NCBI RefSeq assembly: GCF_040703125.1
Contig: NZ_CP160035.1
Location: 4,016,001-4,080,000, forward strand
Direction of reading: 5' to 3'
Source: Flavobacterium ovatum
Lineage (GTDB): Bacteria > Bacteroidota > Bacteroidia > Flavobacteriales > Flavobacteriaceae
DNA length: 64,000 nt
Positions 7,554 through 15,421 of the stretch are shown one piece after another. Under the pieces are notes generated by a model. It was not told the DNA's origin, made no database searches, and saw only the letters and a list, made by a program, of their open reading frames with translations. Numbering within the stretch: position 1 is the stretch's first letter; every line of letters starts with the position of its first letter. Both the position numbers and the translations under genes were made by a program.

Positions 7554-8957
7554 TTATTCGTCGTCGTAACCTTTGAAAACAAAATTAATTCCAAATTGAA
7601 AGGAGATACTTTTGGCTTTAGAAAGGTCTCGGTAAGCCAATAAATTATCGCCCATCAAGTAGATATTGAATGCTCCTATATTGCCTGCAAGTCCTAAACC
7701 TATGTTAGTATAGGAAAAGGAATCCAAGGTATAAGTGGCCTTCAGGTGTAGGTTGTCAAAAATATTTCTTTGGTAAAACCCCGTTAATGCCAACATAGGT
7801 GTTTTGGGAGTGGTCATCATAAACAACTGTGCTCCTAAAGCGTTTTTGTAGTCATGATTGTCGCTACCGTAACAATTGCAATCAGAACCACCACGACCAT
7901 CATTAAAGGAATATTGATAGGAAGCATTCATTTTTATGGGGCGCCATGTATTGTACTTGGTACGTGTGGTATCTAACGATATAGCCTCTTGAAACTCATT
8001 GAAACTATTTGTTGAATTATTAAAATTGATAAAATCAGGATTGACTCCTTTGTATTCATAATAACCGTTATAATTATATGTCTTCGCATCTTTACTATGG
8101 CTAATAAAACCTACATCTAAAATACTCCCGGTCCACTGAATATTTTTTTCAGGATAATAGGTAAAACCTACGTCCAAACCTAATCCTAAATCAGGGCCTA
8201 AAAAGGCTTTTTTCACTACGTTATCATCATTACTATTTTGACTATTACCATCTATGTAATTTGCAATTCCTGATGTCTGTAATTTCAAATTAGAATACAC
8301 CACTTGCTCATAGACTGTGGAGTTAGAAGGAACCGTATAGATATAACCGGAATTCTTAGTAGTGTTTGCATTGAACCCACTCATATAAATTTTACCTCTT
8401 GCTCCAAAAATAAAATTATCTTTGATCTTTTTATGAAAACCAAGATGTAAGACAGTAACTGCCTCAGCTTTTGCACTTAAATCACCTAGATTGAAAGATT
8501 TTCCAATATAATTTAGATTTCCATCTAAAGCTAAAATAACAGGATCTTTAGGCACATATACCAAGGCATCAAATTCTTGATACATTCCGAAAGAAATATA
8601 GGTAGGATTGTCCCAATCTCCAACTCTAAACCCTCCATTGAAAATCTCCAACTGTTCATTTACAACCAATTTATCATTACTGGTAGTTGAATAAACAACG
8701 TCCCTGAGTTTGGTATTAAAATCCACTCCGTTGTCTGCAAATAAATCATAAGCAGAAAAACCCGTAGAGCCTACATGTGTAGAAATACCAGAAAGGAAAG
8801 GCAGTCCGAAATAAAATTTATACGATACATCAGCTCCAGGATTAGTCATCATAGACTGAGGTACTGATGTGAAATTATAGAGAATTTGTTTATTTTGAGC
8901 TAAACTACAAAGAGAAGTCAATAATAGAAGCCAATAGAATATAGTTAACTTCTTCAT
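7554..8957 (-). CDS. DUF5723-like PorP/SprF-related outer membrane barrel
   Basis: A 467-residue protein with a signal peptide (cut near residue 20, LCSLAQ) and alternating amphipathic strands ending in an aromatic outer-membrane signature (SFQFGINFVF). The opening VPQSMMTNPGADVSYKFYFG and the repeated strand pattern fit the DUF5723 family, distant relatives of the PorP/SprF proteins of type IX secretion and gliding. It contains a small cysteine patch (DCNCYG) in a loop. It overlaps the upstream lipoprotein gene by four bases, so the two probably work together at the outer membrane. No direct type IX role can be claimed. Confidence 0.65.
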   Translation of the reverse strand: MKKLTIFYWLLLLTSLCSLAQNKQILYNFTSVPQSMMTNPGADVSYKFYFGLPFLSGISTHVGSTGFSAYDLFADNGVDFNTKLRDVVYSTTSNDKLVVNEQLEIFNGGFRVGDWDNPTYISFGMYQEFDALVYVPKDPVILALDGNLNYIGKSFNLGDLSAKAEAVTVLHLGFHKKIKDNFIFGARGKIYMSGFNANTTKNSGYIYTVPSNSTVYEQVVYSNLKLQTSGIANYIDGNSQNSNDDNVVKKAFLGPDLGLGLDVGFTYYPEKNIQWTGSILDVGFISHSKDAKTYNYNGYYEYKGVNPDFINFNNSTNSFNEFQEAISLDTTRTKYNTWRPIKMNASYQYSFNDGRGGSDCNCYGSDNHDYKNALGAQLFMMTTPKTPMLALTGFYQRNIFDNLHLKATYTLDSFSYTNIGLGLAGNIGAFNIYLMGDNLLAYRDLSKAKSISFQFGINFVFKGYDDE

Positions 8958-9508
8958 TTTATTTCCATATATACGTTTGCACTTGACCTCAATTTCAAAT
9001 TCCCAGGACTATTTTCAGTCAATGGAGTTCCAGGTAACATCTCTACCCCAATACCCTCCTTTTTAGCTTGTTTTAACAAATCTAAATTCGCGTCTTTAAA
9101 AATTTCAGTTTTAGTAATCACTTGTGGAGTTCCGTTAGATGCAGGTATATTAAAACTAATAGTATAGATTGGCTGATTTGTTTCATTATAAAAAATGAAA
9201 TCAACTATGTACGCTCTGTTTATGGTATTAGTCACTTCAAAAAAGAAATCAGTACGCACTAAATTATCTCGGAAAAAAGAATCATTAAAAGCATCAAATT
9301 TTAGAGTTGCGAAAGCTGTTTTAGTTTCACCTCCACTAGTAACAAACTGACTAGCTGGAACATCAAAATAAGTTAAATTAAGGACTTCAATAGGAGTCAA
9401 TATTAAATCATTGGTTTGGTTAAAGTCCAAATTACTGGAACAAGACCAAGACACAAACACCAACAAGAAGATGCTTATTATTTTTTTCATTGTAGATTTA
9501 TTTTTCAT
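8954..9508 (-). CDS. lipoprotein of unknown function, partner of the barrel gene
   Basis: A 184-residue lipoprotein. The lipobox is SWSC at residues 20-23 after the hydrophobic ISIFLLVFV. An internal Met at residue 7 is an equally good start and gives a more usual signal peptide. The mature part has beta-rich segments (LTYFDVPASQFV, RAYIVDFIFYN) and no family I recognise. Its last four bases overlap the start of the PorP-like barrel gene, so co-translation is likely. Confidence 0.65.
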   Translation of the reverse strand: MKNKSTMKKIISIFLLVFVSWSCSSNLDFNQTNDLILTPIEVLNLTYFDVPASQFVTSGGETKTAFATLKFDAFNDSFFRDNLVRTDFFFEVTNTINRAYIVDFIFYNETNQPIYTISFNIPASNGTPQVITKTEIFKDANLDLLKQAKKEGIGVEMLPGTPLTENSPGNLKLRSSANVYMEIK

Positions 9509-9524
9509 TTAAAAATTATTATAT

Positions 9525-10397
9525 TTACTTAAACTTACTAAACAACCTCGAGGCTTCATTGTAGGCAGATTCAAAACTTAACGGATTTAGATTGGTATTT
9601 ATTTTATTCGAGGTAAAATAGGATAATAATTTTTCGGTTGGCATATTACCAGTGAGTTCATCTTTTGCCATTGGACAACCTCCAAAACCCTGAATAGCAC
9701 CATCAAAACGACTACAACCTGATTGAAAGGCAGAATCAATTTTTTCAAACCATTTATCATAAGTCGTATGAAAATGAGCTCCAAATTCAATTTGGGGATA
9801 TTGCTGAACCAAATTAGAGTATAAATACTGAATAATTTCAGGTGTAGAACTACCTACAGTATCAGATAAAGAAAGTGTTTTCACTCCCATTCTCGCTAAT
9901 TTTTCAGTCCAATTTCCAACAATTTCTATACTCCAAGGATCTCCATAAGGATTCCCAAAACCCATCGAAAGATAAACTACTACTTCTTTATTGCTTTTGT
10001 AGGCAATGTTTAGAATTTCTTCCAAGGTGATTAAGGATTCGGCAATGGTTTTATGGGTGTTTCTCATTTGAAAATTCTCCGAAATCGAGAAGGGAAAACC
10101 TAAATAATCTATTTGCGGATGCTTTGAAGCAATTTCTGCTCCTTTGGTATTGGCAATTATAGCTAATAGTTTGCTTGTTGTTTTGGACAAATCCAATAAA
10201 TCCAAAACTGCAGCTGTATCTTGCATTTGTGGAATGGCACGGGGCGAAACAAAGCTCCCAAAATCAATCGTATCAAAACCCACACGTAACAGGGCCTGAA
10301 TATAAGCTGCTTTTTGTATTGCAGGAATAAATGTTTTAATGCCTTGCATGGCATCTCTAGGACATTCTATGATTTTGACTGAACTCATTATAATCAA
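9525..10397 (-). CDS. hydroxymethylglutaryl-CoA lyase
   Basis: A 290-residue TIM-barrel enzyme of the HMG-CoA lyase family, splitting HMG-CoA to acetyl-CoA and acetoacetate (leucine degradation). Visible features are Arg14-Asp15 in ECPRDAMQG, the metal ligands His208 and His210 in GAHFHTT, and the catalytic Cys241 in GFGGCPMAKDELTGN. Length is normal. Met4 (start 10388) is an alternative and perhaps likelier start, giving MSSVKIIECPRD. It has no clear operon partner in leucine catabolism here. Confidence 0.88.
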   Translation of the reverse strand: MIIMSSVKIIECPRDAMQGIKTFIPAIQKAAYIQALLRVGFDTIDFGSFVSPRAIPQMQDTAAVLDLLDLSKTTSKLLAIIANTKGAEIASKHPQIDYLGFPFSISENFQMRNTHKTIAESLITLEEILNIAYKSNKEVVVYLSMGFGNPYGDPWSIEIVGNWTEKLARMGVKTLSLSDTVGSSTPEIIQYLYSNLVQQYPQIEFGAHFHTTYDKWFEKIDSAFQSGCSRFDGAIQGFGGCPMAKDELTGNMPTEKLLSYFTSNKINTNLNPLSFESAYNEASRLFSKFK

Positions 10398-10471
10398 AGA
10401 TATAAAAACTTAGTTTGAATCATCTTTTCTTTTAAAAACATTTGTTTTTTTTGTTTTATTCTAAAGTAAAA

Positions 10472-10500
10472 ATCCCGATTACCAAAGGGTAATCGGGGTT
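10472..10500 (-). terminator. intrinsic terminator after the PPIase gene
   Basis: A perfect stem of CCCGATTACC (10474-10483) and GGTAATCGGG (10488-10497) around a short loop. Read on the minus strand it is followed by a T-rich run (ATTTTTACTTT). It sits downstream of the cyclophilin-FKBP gene and upstream of HMG-CoA lyase, so the two are separate transcripts. Confidence 0.8.
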
Positions 10501-10530
10501 TAAAAATATTTTTAAAATTTGCTTTTCAGC

Positions 10531-11463
10531 TTATTTCACTTCCATTAATTCTACATCAAAAATCAAAGTAGCGTTTGGAGGAATCACACCTCCAGCTCCT
10601 GCTGGTCCATACCCTAAATCAGAAGGAATAACAAAACGAGCTTTATCACCTACTTTCAATAAAGCGACACCTTCGTCCCATCCTTCGATCACTTGTCCTT
10701 GACCTAAACGGAATTCGATTGGTTTTTTTCTTGGGTAAGAAGAGTCAAAAACTTTTCCAGATTCTAATGAACCTTCATAGTGTACAGAAACTGTTTTCCC
10801 AGCTTCTGCTTGTTTCCCATCCCCTCTTTGGATGAATTGGTAACGCAAACCACTCTCCGTTTTTTCAAAACCTGCCGCTAATGTTTCCATTTTTGCTTCT
10901 GATTCTGCTTTTAAAGCCTCTTGTTTTTTCAAACGAGCCCCTTTTAAACCTACAAATGCTTCGATAGCATTCCATTTTTCAGCCTCTTCACCTACTCTTA
11001 TAATTTCCAAAGAGTCTAATTTATCTCCTTGAGCTACTGCATCAACAATATCTTGACCTTCAACAACGTGACCAAAAACAGTATGTTTTCCATCTAACCA
11101 TGAAGTTGGTACATGTGTAATATAAAATTGAGAACCATTAGATCCTGGTCCTGAGTTAGCCATTGCTAAAATTCCTGGCTTGTCATGTTTCAAACTTGGG
11201 TGAAATTCATCATCAAATTTGTACCCTGGGTCTCCAGATCCTGATCCTTGAGGACATCCTCCTTGAATCATAAAATCAGGAATAACTCTATGAAAATTCA
11301 AACCATCATAGAATTTTTGGCCTTGAGGTTTTATTTTATTCTCCATATTTCCTTCAGCAAGAGCTACAAAGTTCCCTACTGTTCCTGGCGTTAATTCATG
11401 CTCTAATTTTACTAAAATAGCACCTTTAGCAGTGTTGAATTTAGCGTATATTCCGTTTTCCAT
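10531..11463 (-). CDS. dual peptidyl-prolyl isomerase: cyclophilin fused to FKBP
   Basis: A 310-residue cytoplasmic protein without a signal peptide. Residues 1 to about 160 are a cyclophilin (FHRVIPDFMIQGG, MANSGPGSNGSQFYIT, WLDGKHTVFG). Residues about 165-200 are a charged helical linker. Residues about 205-310 are an FKBP domain (VSVHYEGSLESGKVFDSS, then GWDEGVALLKVG and GYGPAGAGGVIPPNATLIF). Both active sites look intact. Fusions of this order are known from Flavobacterium as combined cyclosporin/FK506-binding proteins. It is monocistronic, with its own terminator. Confidence 0.9.
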   Translation of the reverse strand: MENGIYAKFNTAKGAILVKLEHELTPGTVGNFVALAEGNMENKIKPQGQKFYDGLNFHRVIPDFMIQGGCPQGSGSGDPGYKFDDEFHPSLKHDKPGILAMANSGPGSNGSQFYITHVPTSWLDGKHTVFGHVVEGQDIVDAVAQGDKLDSLEIIRVGEEAEKWNAIEAFVGLKGARLKKQEALKAESEAKMETLAAGFEKTESGLRYQFIQRGDGKQAEAGKTVSVHYEGSLESGKVFDSSYPRKKPIEFRLGQGQVIEGWDEGVALLKVGDKARFVIPSDLGYGPAGAGGVIPPNATLIFDVELMEVK

Positions 11464-11505
11464 CTTTATATTTTTTTATTGAAGTGCAAATTTACAAATT
11501 AATTT

Positions 11506-12690
11506 TTATCCATTCCTACTTTCTAGTACTTTCCGTTTTGATTTATAGGTAGACACATATACAGAAAACGCTAATCCAGACAATAACAAACAACCCAATG
11601 CTACCGCTTGCCATCCACCAAACTGCCATAAAAATAGTCCAAAGGCAGAACCTGCAGCAGTTCCTAAAAAACTAAAAGACATAAATACAGTATTCATGCG
11701 GTTTCTAGCTTCGGGCATTATCGAATAAACGCGTGTTTGGTTGGATATATGAACTCCTTGCATACCAATATCGATAAATATAATCCCTAGAATAATTCCG
11801 ATGACACTCGACCCTGAGAAATAGAAAATTATAAAACTCAAAGAGATTAACATACAACCGTAACCTACGGCAACTCTAGAACTTCCTTTATCACCTAATT
11901 TACCAACCAATGGAGCAGCCAGTGCTCCCGAAGCACCTACTATTCCGAACAAACCAATTGTTGCGCTGTTAAAATTAAAAGGGTCAGCAGAAAGTAATAA
12001 AACCATTGTTGTCCAAAAAGCTCCAAATTGCGCAAAACTAAAAACATTAATCAAAGTCGCTTCACGTAACAACGGTTGCTCTTTGATTAAAGTAAAAAGC
12101 GAACCTATCAATTGCCCATACGATCCTTTGAAAACAGGCTTGTTGTATGGAAATTGTTTTTTTATAATAAAAAACAACAACAAACATAATCCAGAAGCAA
12201 TCCAAAACATGGCACGCCAACCGAGAACTTCACCAATAAAACCGCTTAATGTACGTGACAACAAAATTCCGACTAAGAGTCCGCTCATGATAGTTCCTAC
12301 GACTTTACCACGTTCTTCAGGTGCGCTTAAAGAAGCTGCCAAAGGCAAAATTAGCTGTGGAACTATTGAAGTGATTCCTATTAAAAGGGAGGCGATTTCT
12401 AAGATTAGATAACTTTGAGCCGTTGCCGCAATAATCAAAGCGATTACAGAAGCAAAAGTGGTATATAATATTTGAGTTTTACGTTCTAATTTATCCCCTA
12501 GCGGAACCATAAAAAATAGCCCAATAGCATAACCCGCTTGAGTAAGATAAGTTATTGTTCCAGCATCTGCATGTGGTATTTTAAATTCGTCGGCAATTAA
12601 AACGATTAGGGGCTGGCAATAATATAAATTAGCTACAATAAGTCCTGTAGCCACTGCCATAAACAAAACATTCTTTTTTGATAAATTCAT
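11506..12690 (-). CDS. MFS drug-exporter-like transporter
   Basis: A 394-residue major facilitator of 12 predicted membrane helices. The motif GDKLERKTQ after helix 2 is the MFS motif A, and YLTQAGYAIGLFFMVPLGD precedes it. The second half repeats the pattern (GKLGDKGSSR). Length and layout fit the DHA1-type proton antiporters for small drugs or sugars. Nothing nearby names a substrate. Confidence 0.78.
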   Translation of the reverse strand: MNLSKKNVLFMAVATGLIVANLYYCQPLIVLIADEFKIPHADAGTITYLTQAGYAIGLFFMVPLGDKLERKTQILYTTFASVIALIIAATAQSYLILEIASLLIGITSIVPQLILPLAASLSAPEERGKVVGTIMSGLLVGILLSRTLSGFIGEVLGWRAMFWIASGLCLLLFFIIKKQFPYNKPVFKGSYGQLIGSLFTLIKEQPLLREATLINVFSFAQFGAFWTTMVLLLSADPFNFNSATIGLFGIVGASGALAAPLVGKLGDKGSSRVAVGYGCMLISLSFIIFYFSGSSVIGIILGIIFIDIGMQGVHISNQTRVYSIMPEARNRMNTVFMSFSFLGTAAGSAFGLFLWQFGGWQAVALGCLLLSGLAFSVYVSTYKSKRKVLESRNG

Positions 12691-12760
12691 CGCTCAAAAA
12701 TAGGTTGTATTTCTAATTTATTGTTTTAAACAAAAGCTAAATTTTAACTAAACCACTATT

Positions 12761-12890
12761 GGACTTGAAGTCCATAGATTTGGTTGGCAGACTTAAAGTC
12801 TGCAAGGATGAATTACAAAAAAAAGAAAATTAGCCACTGATTAAATTGATTTCCAGAGATTAAATCCGTCTAATCCAAATAATCTGTGGT
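12761..12890. repeat. cluster of intergenic palindromic repeats
   Basis: Two short perfect palindromes, GGACTTgAAGTCC (12761-12773) and GCAGACTTaAAGTCTGC (12787-12803), are followed at 12832-12890 by a segment whose ends pair (CCACTGATTA and TAATCTGTGG, one mismatch). I recognise both modules as recurring intergenic sequences in flavobacteria. No gene is visible in 12691-13144. Confidence 0.6.
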
Positions 12891-12987
12891 AAAAAGTTTT
12901 TAGAAGCTAAAGCGAAATACGCTAAAGTACATAGTTTTAACTATAATTTGAGACCAACAAATACCAAACACTATTAAGGTAATCTCT

Positions 12988-13055
12988 AAAAACTACTTTC
13001 AGTATTTATCATTGCTTTTTTTTTAGCAATTTTAAAAAATTTGAAAGTAGTTTTT
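12988..13055. repeat. nested inverted repeat beside the transposase remnant
   Basis: Outer arms AAAAACTACTTTCA (12988-13001) and TGAAAGTAGTTTTT (13042-13055) are a perfect 14-base inverted repeat. An inner pair, ATTGCT (13011-13016) and AGCAAT (13025-13030), flanks eight T residues. It could be a terminator or the end of a small mobile element. Confidence 0.65.
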
Positions 13056-13144
13056 AAGTTTACATATTTCAGAATCTTCTTGTCTAAGTTCATTTTTAGT
13101 GCGATAATTGTTGTTGTTGTTAGCAATTACCCACACGTTCTCAT

Positions 13145-13590
13145 TAAATGGTTTGAATTTTAATTTTCCTAAACAAATTTTATGTCAAATTCATCAATCC
13201 AACAGTTTCTTCAACTCTTTTTATCCAATAGCATACAAATTCATTCCATCCATACTCCACCCAAAAACATGCTCAACTCTAGAACACACCCTTGATTTTT
13301 TCCTATTGATTGCTATATCTTGCTCAGTTAATGGATTGTTTTTATAGCCCTTTTTACAAGTTTTATCAGTCATCTCTTTTTGTGAGATACTATCTTTTTG
13401 TTTTTTACCTGTGTATGTAAAGTCTCCAAAGAAATCTTCATGCATATCTTTTTTATCTAATAAATTATCCAGAACTTGAGAATCATGTACTGAAGCATCA
13501 GTAACCACATACTTTACAATTAATTTACTCTTAGAATCTACTTTTATTTTACGTTATTTTTATATCCGTAAGCATTAATTAAAAAAAGTT
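13145..13590 (-). pseudogene. IS5-type transposase remnant (DDE_Tnp_1)
   Basis: A decayed 3' half of an IS5/IS1182-like transposase. The longest open piece (13221-13508) reads TDASVHDSQVLDNLLD, then the KSRVCSRVEHVFGW segment with the C-terminal part of the DDE domain. Upstream, YGYKNNVK is one frame away from KVDSKSKLIVKYVV, so there is a frameshift near 13555. Downstream, KRVEETVGLMNLT continues the family's ending in another frame and is then cut by TAA in place of the usual Tyr codon. The N-terminal half and clear terminal inverted repeats are missing. It cannot encode an active transposase. Confidence 0.8.
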
Positions 13591-13624
13591 TATTGAATCG
13601 AAATATTCGAAGTCAATAAACTTT
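13585..13624. repeat. long hairpin at the transposase remnant boundary
   Basis: Perfect 12-base arms AAAGTTTATTGA (13585-13596) and TCAATAAACTTT (13613-13624) enclose a second small palindrome, CGAAATATTCG. It lies exactly where homology to the transposase stops, so it may be part of the insertion scar or a terminator for the sulfatase transcript arriving from 13766. Confidence 0.6.
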
Positions 13625-13765
13625 CTTATTTCTCCCATTACTTCGTTTTTAGCAAGTTTAAACTTACAATAATGATCCATTGTAAACTGCAATTACCCCA
13701 CATTTTTCGAAAAAACATTAACTACATTTAATTCTGTTCATAGCGTATCAACTCCTTCTCTGGTC

Positions 13766-15337
13766 TCAATTAATCAATGCTAGCAATTGTTTTTTAAGCT
13801 CCATTTTTATTTTAGAAAATTTTGGATCATTTGCTAAATTATCCCATTCGTTTGGATCCTTATCGTTATGATAGAGTTCTTCTTTTCCGTTTACATATAA
13901 AATATAGCGGTACTCTTTGGACCTTACGGCATAACTTTGCTTCTTTTTATCTTTACTCTTAAAGTCACCTCTTACTACTGTCAATGCTACCTCTGGCCCT
14001 TTCCAACCTTTGCCTGTAGCACTTTCGATAAAAGGATTAAGACTAAATCCGCTCAATGCAGCTCCATTTGAATTTTTCATATTAGTTTCGGTAATATTAC
14101 ATACATCCATTATGGTAGGATAAATATCAACCAATGAAACAGGGTTATTGACCTTCACTCCACCTTTTGCAACCGTTTTTGGAGTTCGAATCAAGAGCGG
14201 TACTCTTGTGCTTTTTTCCCATAAATTATTTTTATACAAGAAATCTTTTTCTCCATGATTATAGCCGTGATCACTAACCAAAATGACTATTGTATTATCA
14301 TTAAATTTGCTTTTTTTCAAAGCATCTATCACTTTTCCCACTTGATCATCGGCGAAGGTTACACAAGCCAAATAGGCTTGCAAGTATTTTTTTAATCCCT
14401 CATCTTCCTCTTTATAGGAAGCTTTTAAATTTGTATAAAATGTAGCCCATGGTGGTGTAAAACGATCAAAAGTAGATAAGTAAAAACAATCGTCCTTATC
14501 ATTCTTTTTTATCACTGGAAGCTTGAGTGTCTCTAATGGATACATATCAAAATACTTTTGAGGAGCTACCAATGGAGTGTGTGGTTTTACAAATCCAACT
14601 GCTAAGAAAAAAGGTTTTGCATCATTGGCTTTTTCTAATGACCCTATTTTCTCCACTGCCCAGTTTGCACTCAATTCATCGCTCATCAAATCCCTGTCGT
14701 CATCATTAACGTATTTGAAAAGTTTTTTATTTCTAACATCTCTCCAACCTTTATAACCAGGCGCAATAGAGGTAGCTAGTATTTCTGGAACGTCTGCCAA
14801 TGAAGTGAATAAACCATCATTTTTACCCAACTCTCTAAATTTTTCTGGAACGGATGGATGACCAACAATCGTCTTTCCGTTAAATGGATAGGGTCCAAAA
14901 TCATTTGGAATCCCAAATTGACCCCACATACTTTCTACTTCATCGTGCATTAATTTTCCTGTTCCAAAAGTTTGGTATCCGCTCATTCCCATGATCTCGG
15001 GCAGACTTTTACAATTTTTCAAAATAGGATTTTCAAACCATTTGTCAAACCAAAAATTACCAGAAACATGAGGATAAATCCCTGTCAATAGACTTGACCG
15101 TGAAGGACCGCAAATTGGAGCATTGGCGTGAGCGTTATAAAAAACAGCACTTTGCTCTGCTAATGCATCCATATTTGGCGTTTTTACTTGTGGATGCCCT
15201 TTCAAAAAACCTGTATTGTCATTCAAATCATCTAACATGATTAAAACAACGTTGGGAGAATTGCTCTTTTGCCCTTTGGAATTTGAAACTACAAAGAGAA
15301 AAAACACTAAGAATGGAAGAAATATATATTTTTTCAT
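13766..15337 (-). CDS. family S1 formylglycine sulfatase
   Basis: A secreted or periplasmic sulfatase of about 523 residues, counting from the second Met, which gives a standard signal peptide (KKYIFLPFLVFFLFVVS). Counting from the upstream Met at 15343, the metal site opens with Asp38-Asp39 (IMLDDLND), and Cys78 in ICGPSRSSLLTG is the residue converted to formylglycine. VSDHGYNHGEKDF supplies the distal metal ligands. The layout resembles iduronate-2-sulfatase-like S1 subfamilies (S1_7 type). It is the last gene of the PUL on the minus strand. By context it removes sulfate from galactan oligosaccharides; position specificity is unknown. Confidence 0.88.
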   Translation of the reverse strand: MKKYIFLPFLVFFLFVVSNSKGQKSNSPNVVLIMLDDLNDNTGFLKGHPQVKTPNMDALAEQSAVFYNAHANAPICGPSRSSLLTGIYPHVSGNFWFDKWFENPILKNCKSLPEIMGMSGYQTFGTGKLMHDEVESMWGQFGIPNDFGPYPFNGKTIVGHPSVPEKFRELGKNDGLFTSLADVPEILATSIAPGYKGWRDVRNKKLFKYVNDDDRDLMSDELSANWAVEKIGSLEKANDAKPFFLAVGFVKPHTPLVAPQKYFDMYPLETLKLPVIKKNDKDDCFYLSTFDRFTPPWATFYTNLKASYKEEDEGLKKYLQAYLACVTFADDQVGKVIDALKKSKFNDNTIVILVSDHGYNHGEKDFLYKNNLWEKSTRVPLLIRTPKTVAKGGVKVNNPVSLVDIYPTIMDVCNITETNMKNSNGAALSGFSLNPFIESATGKGWKGPEVALTVVRGDFKSKDKKKQSYAVRSKEYRYILYVNGKEELYHNDKDPNEWDNLANDPKFSKIKMELKKQLLALIN

Positions 15338-15421
15338 GTACATAAATAGAAATTAAAAATTAGTCTAGCCATTGTAGTTTACCTTCTTATAAATTGATTT
15401 CATCTAGAAAACCACCTTTTT

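Noticed and set aside
13625..13690. Minus-strand reading MGEIRKFIDFEYF as transposase N-terminus
   Set aside because: It is produced by the hairpin at 13585-13624 and does not match the start of IS5-type transposases.
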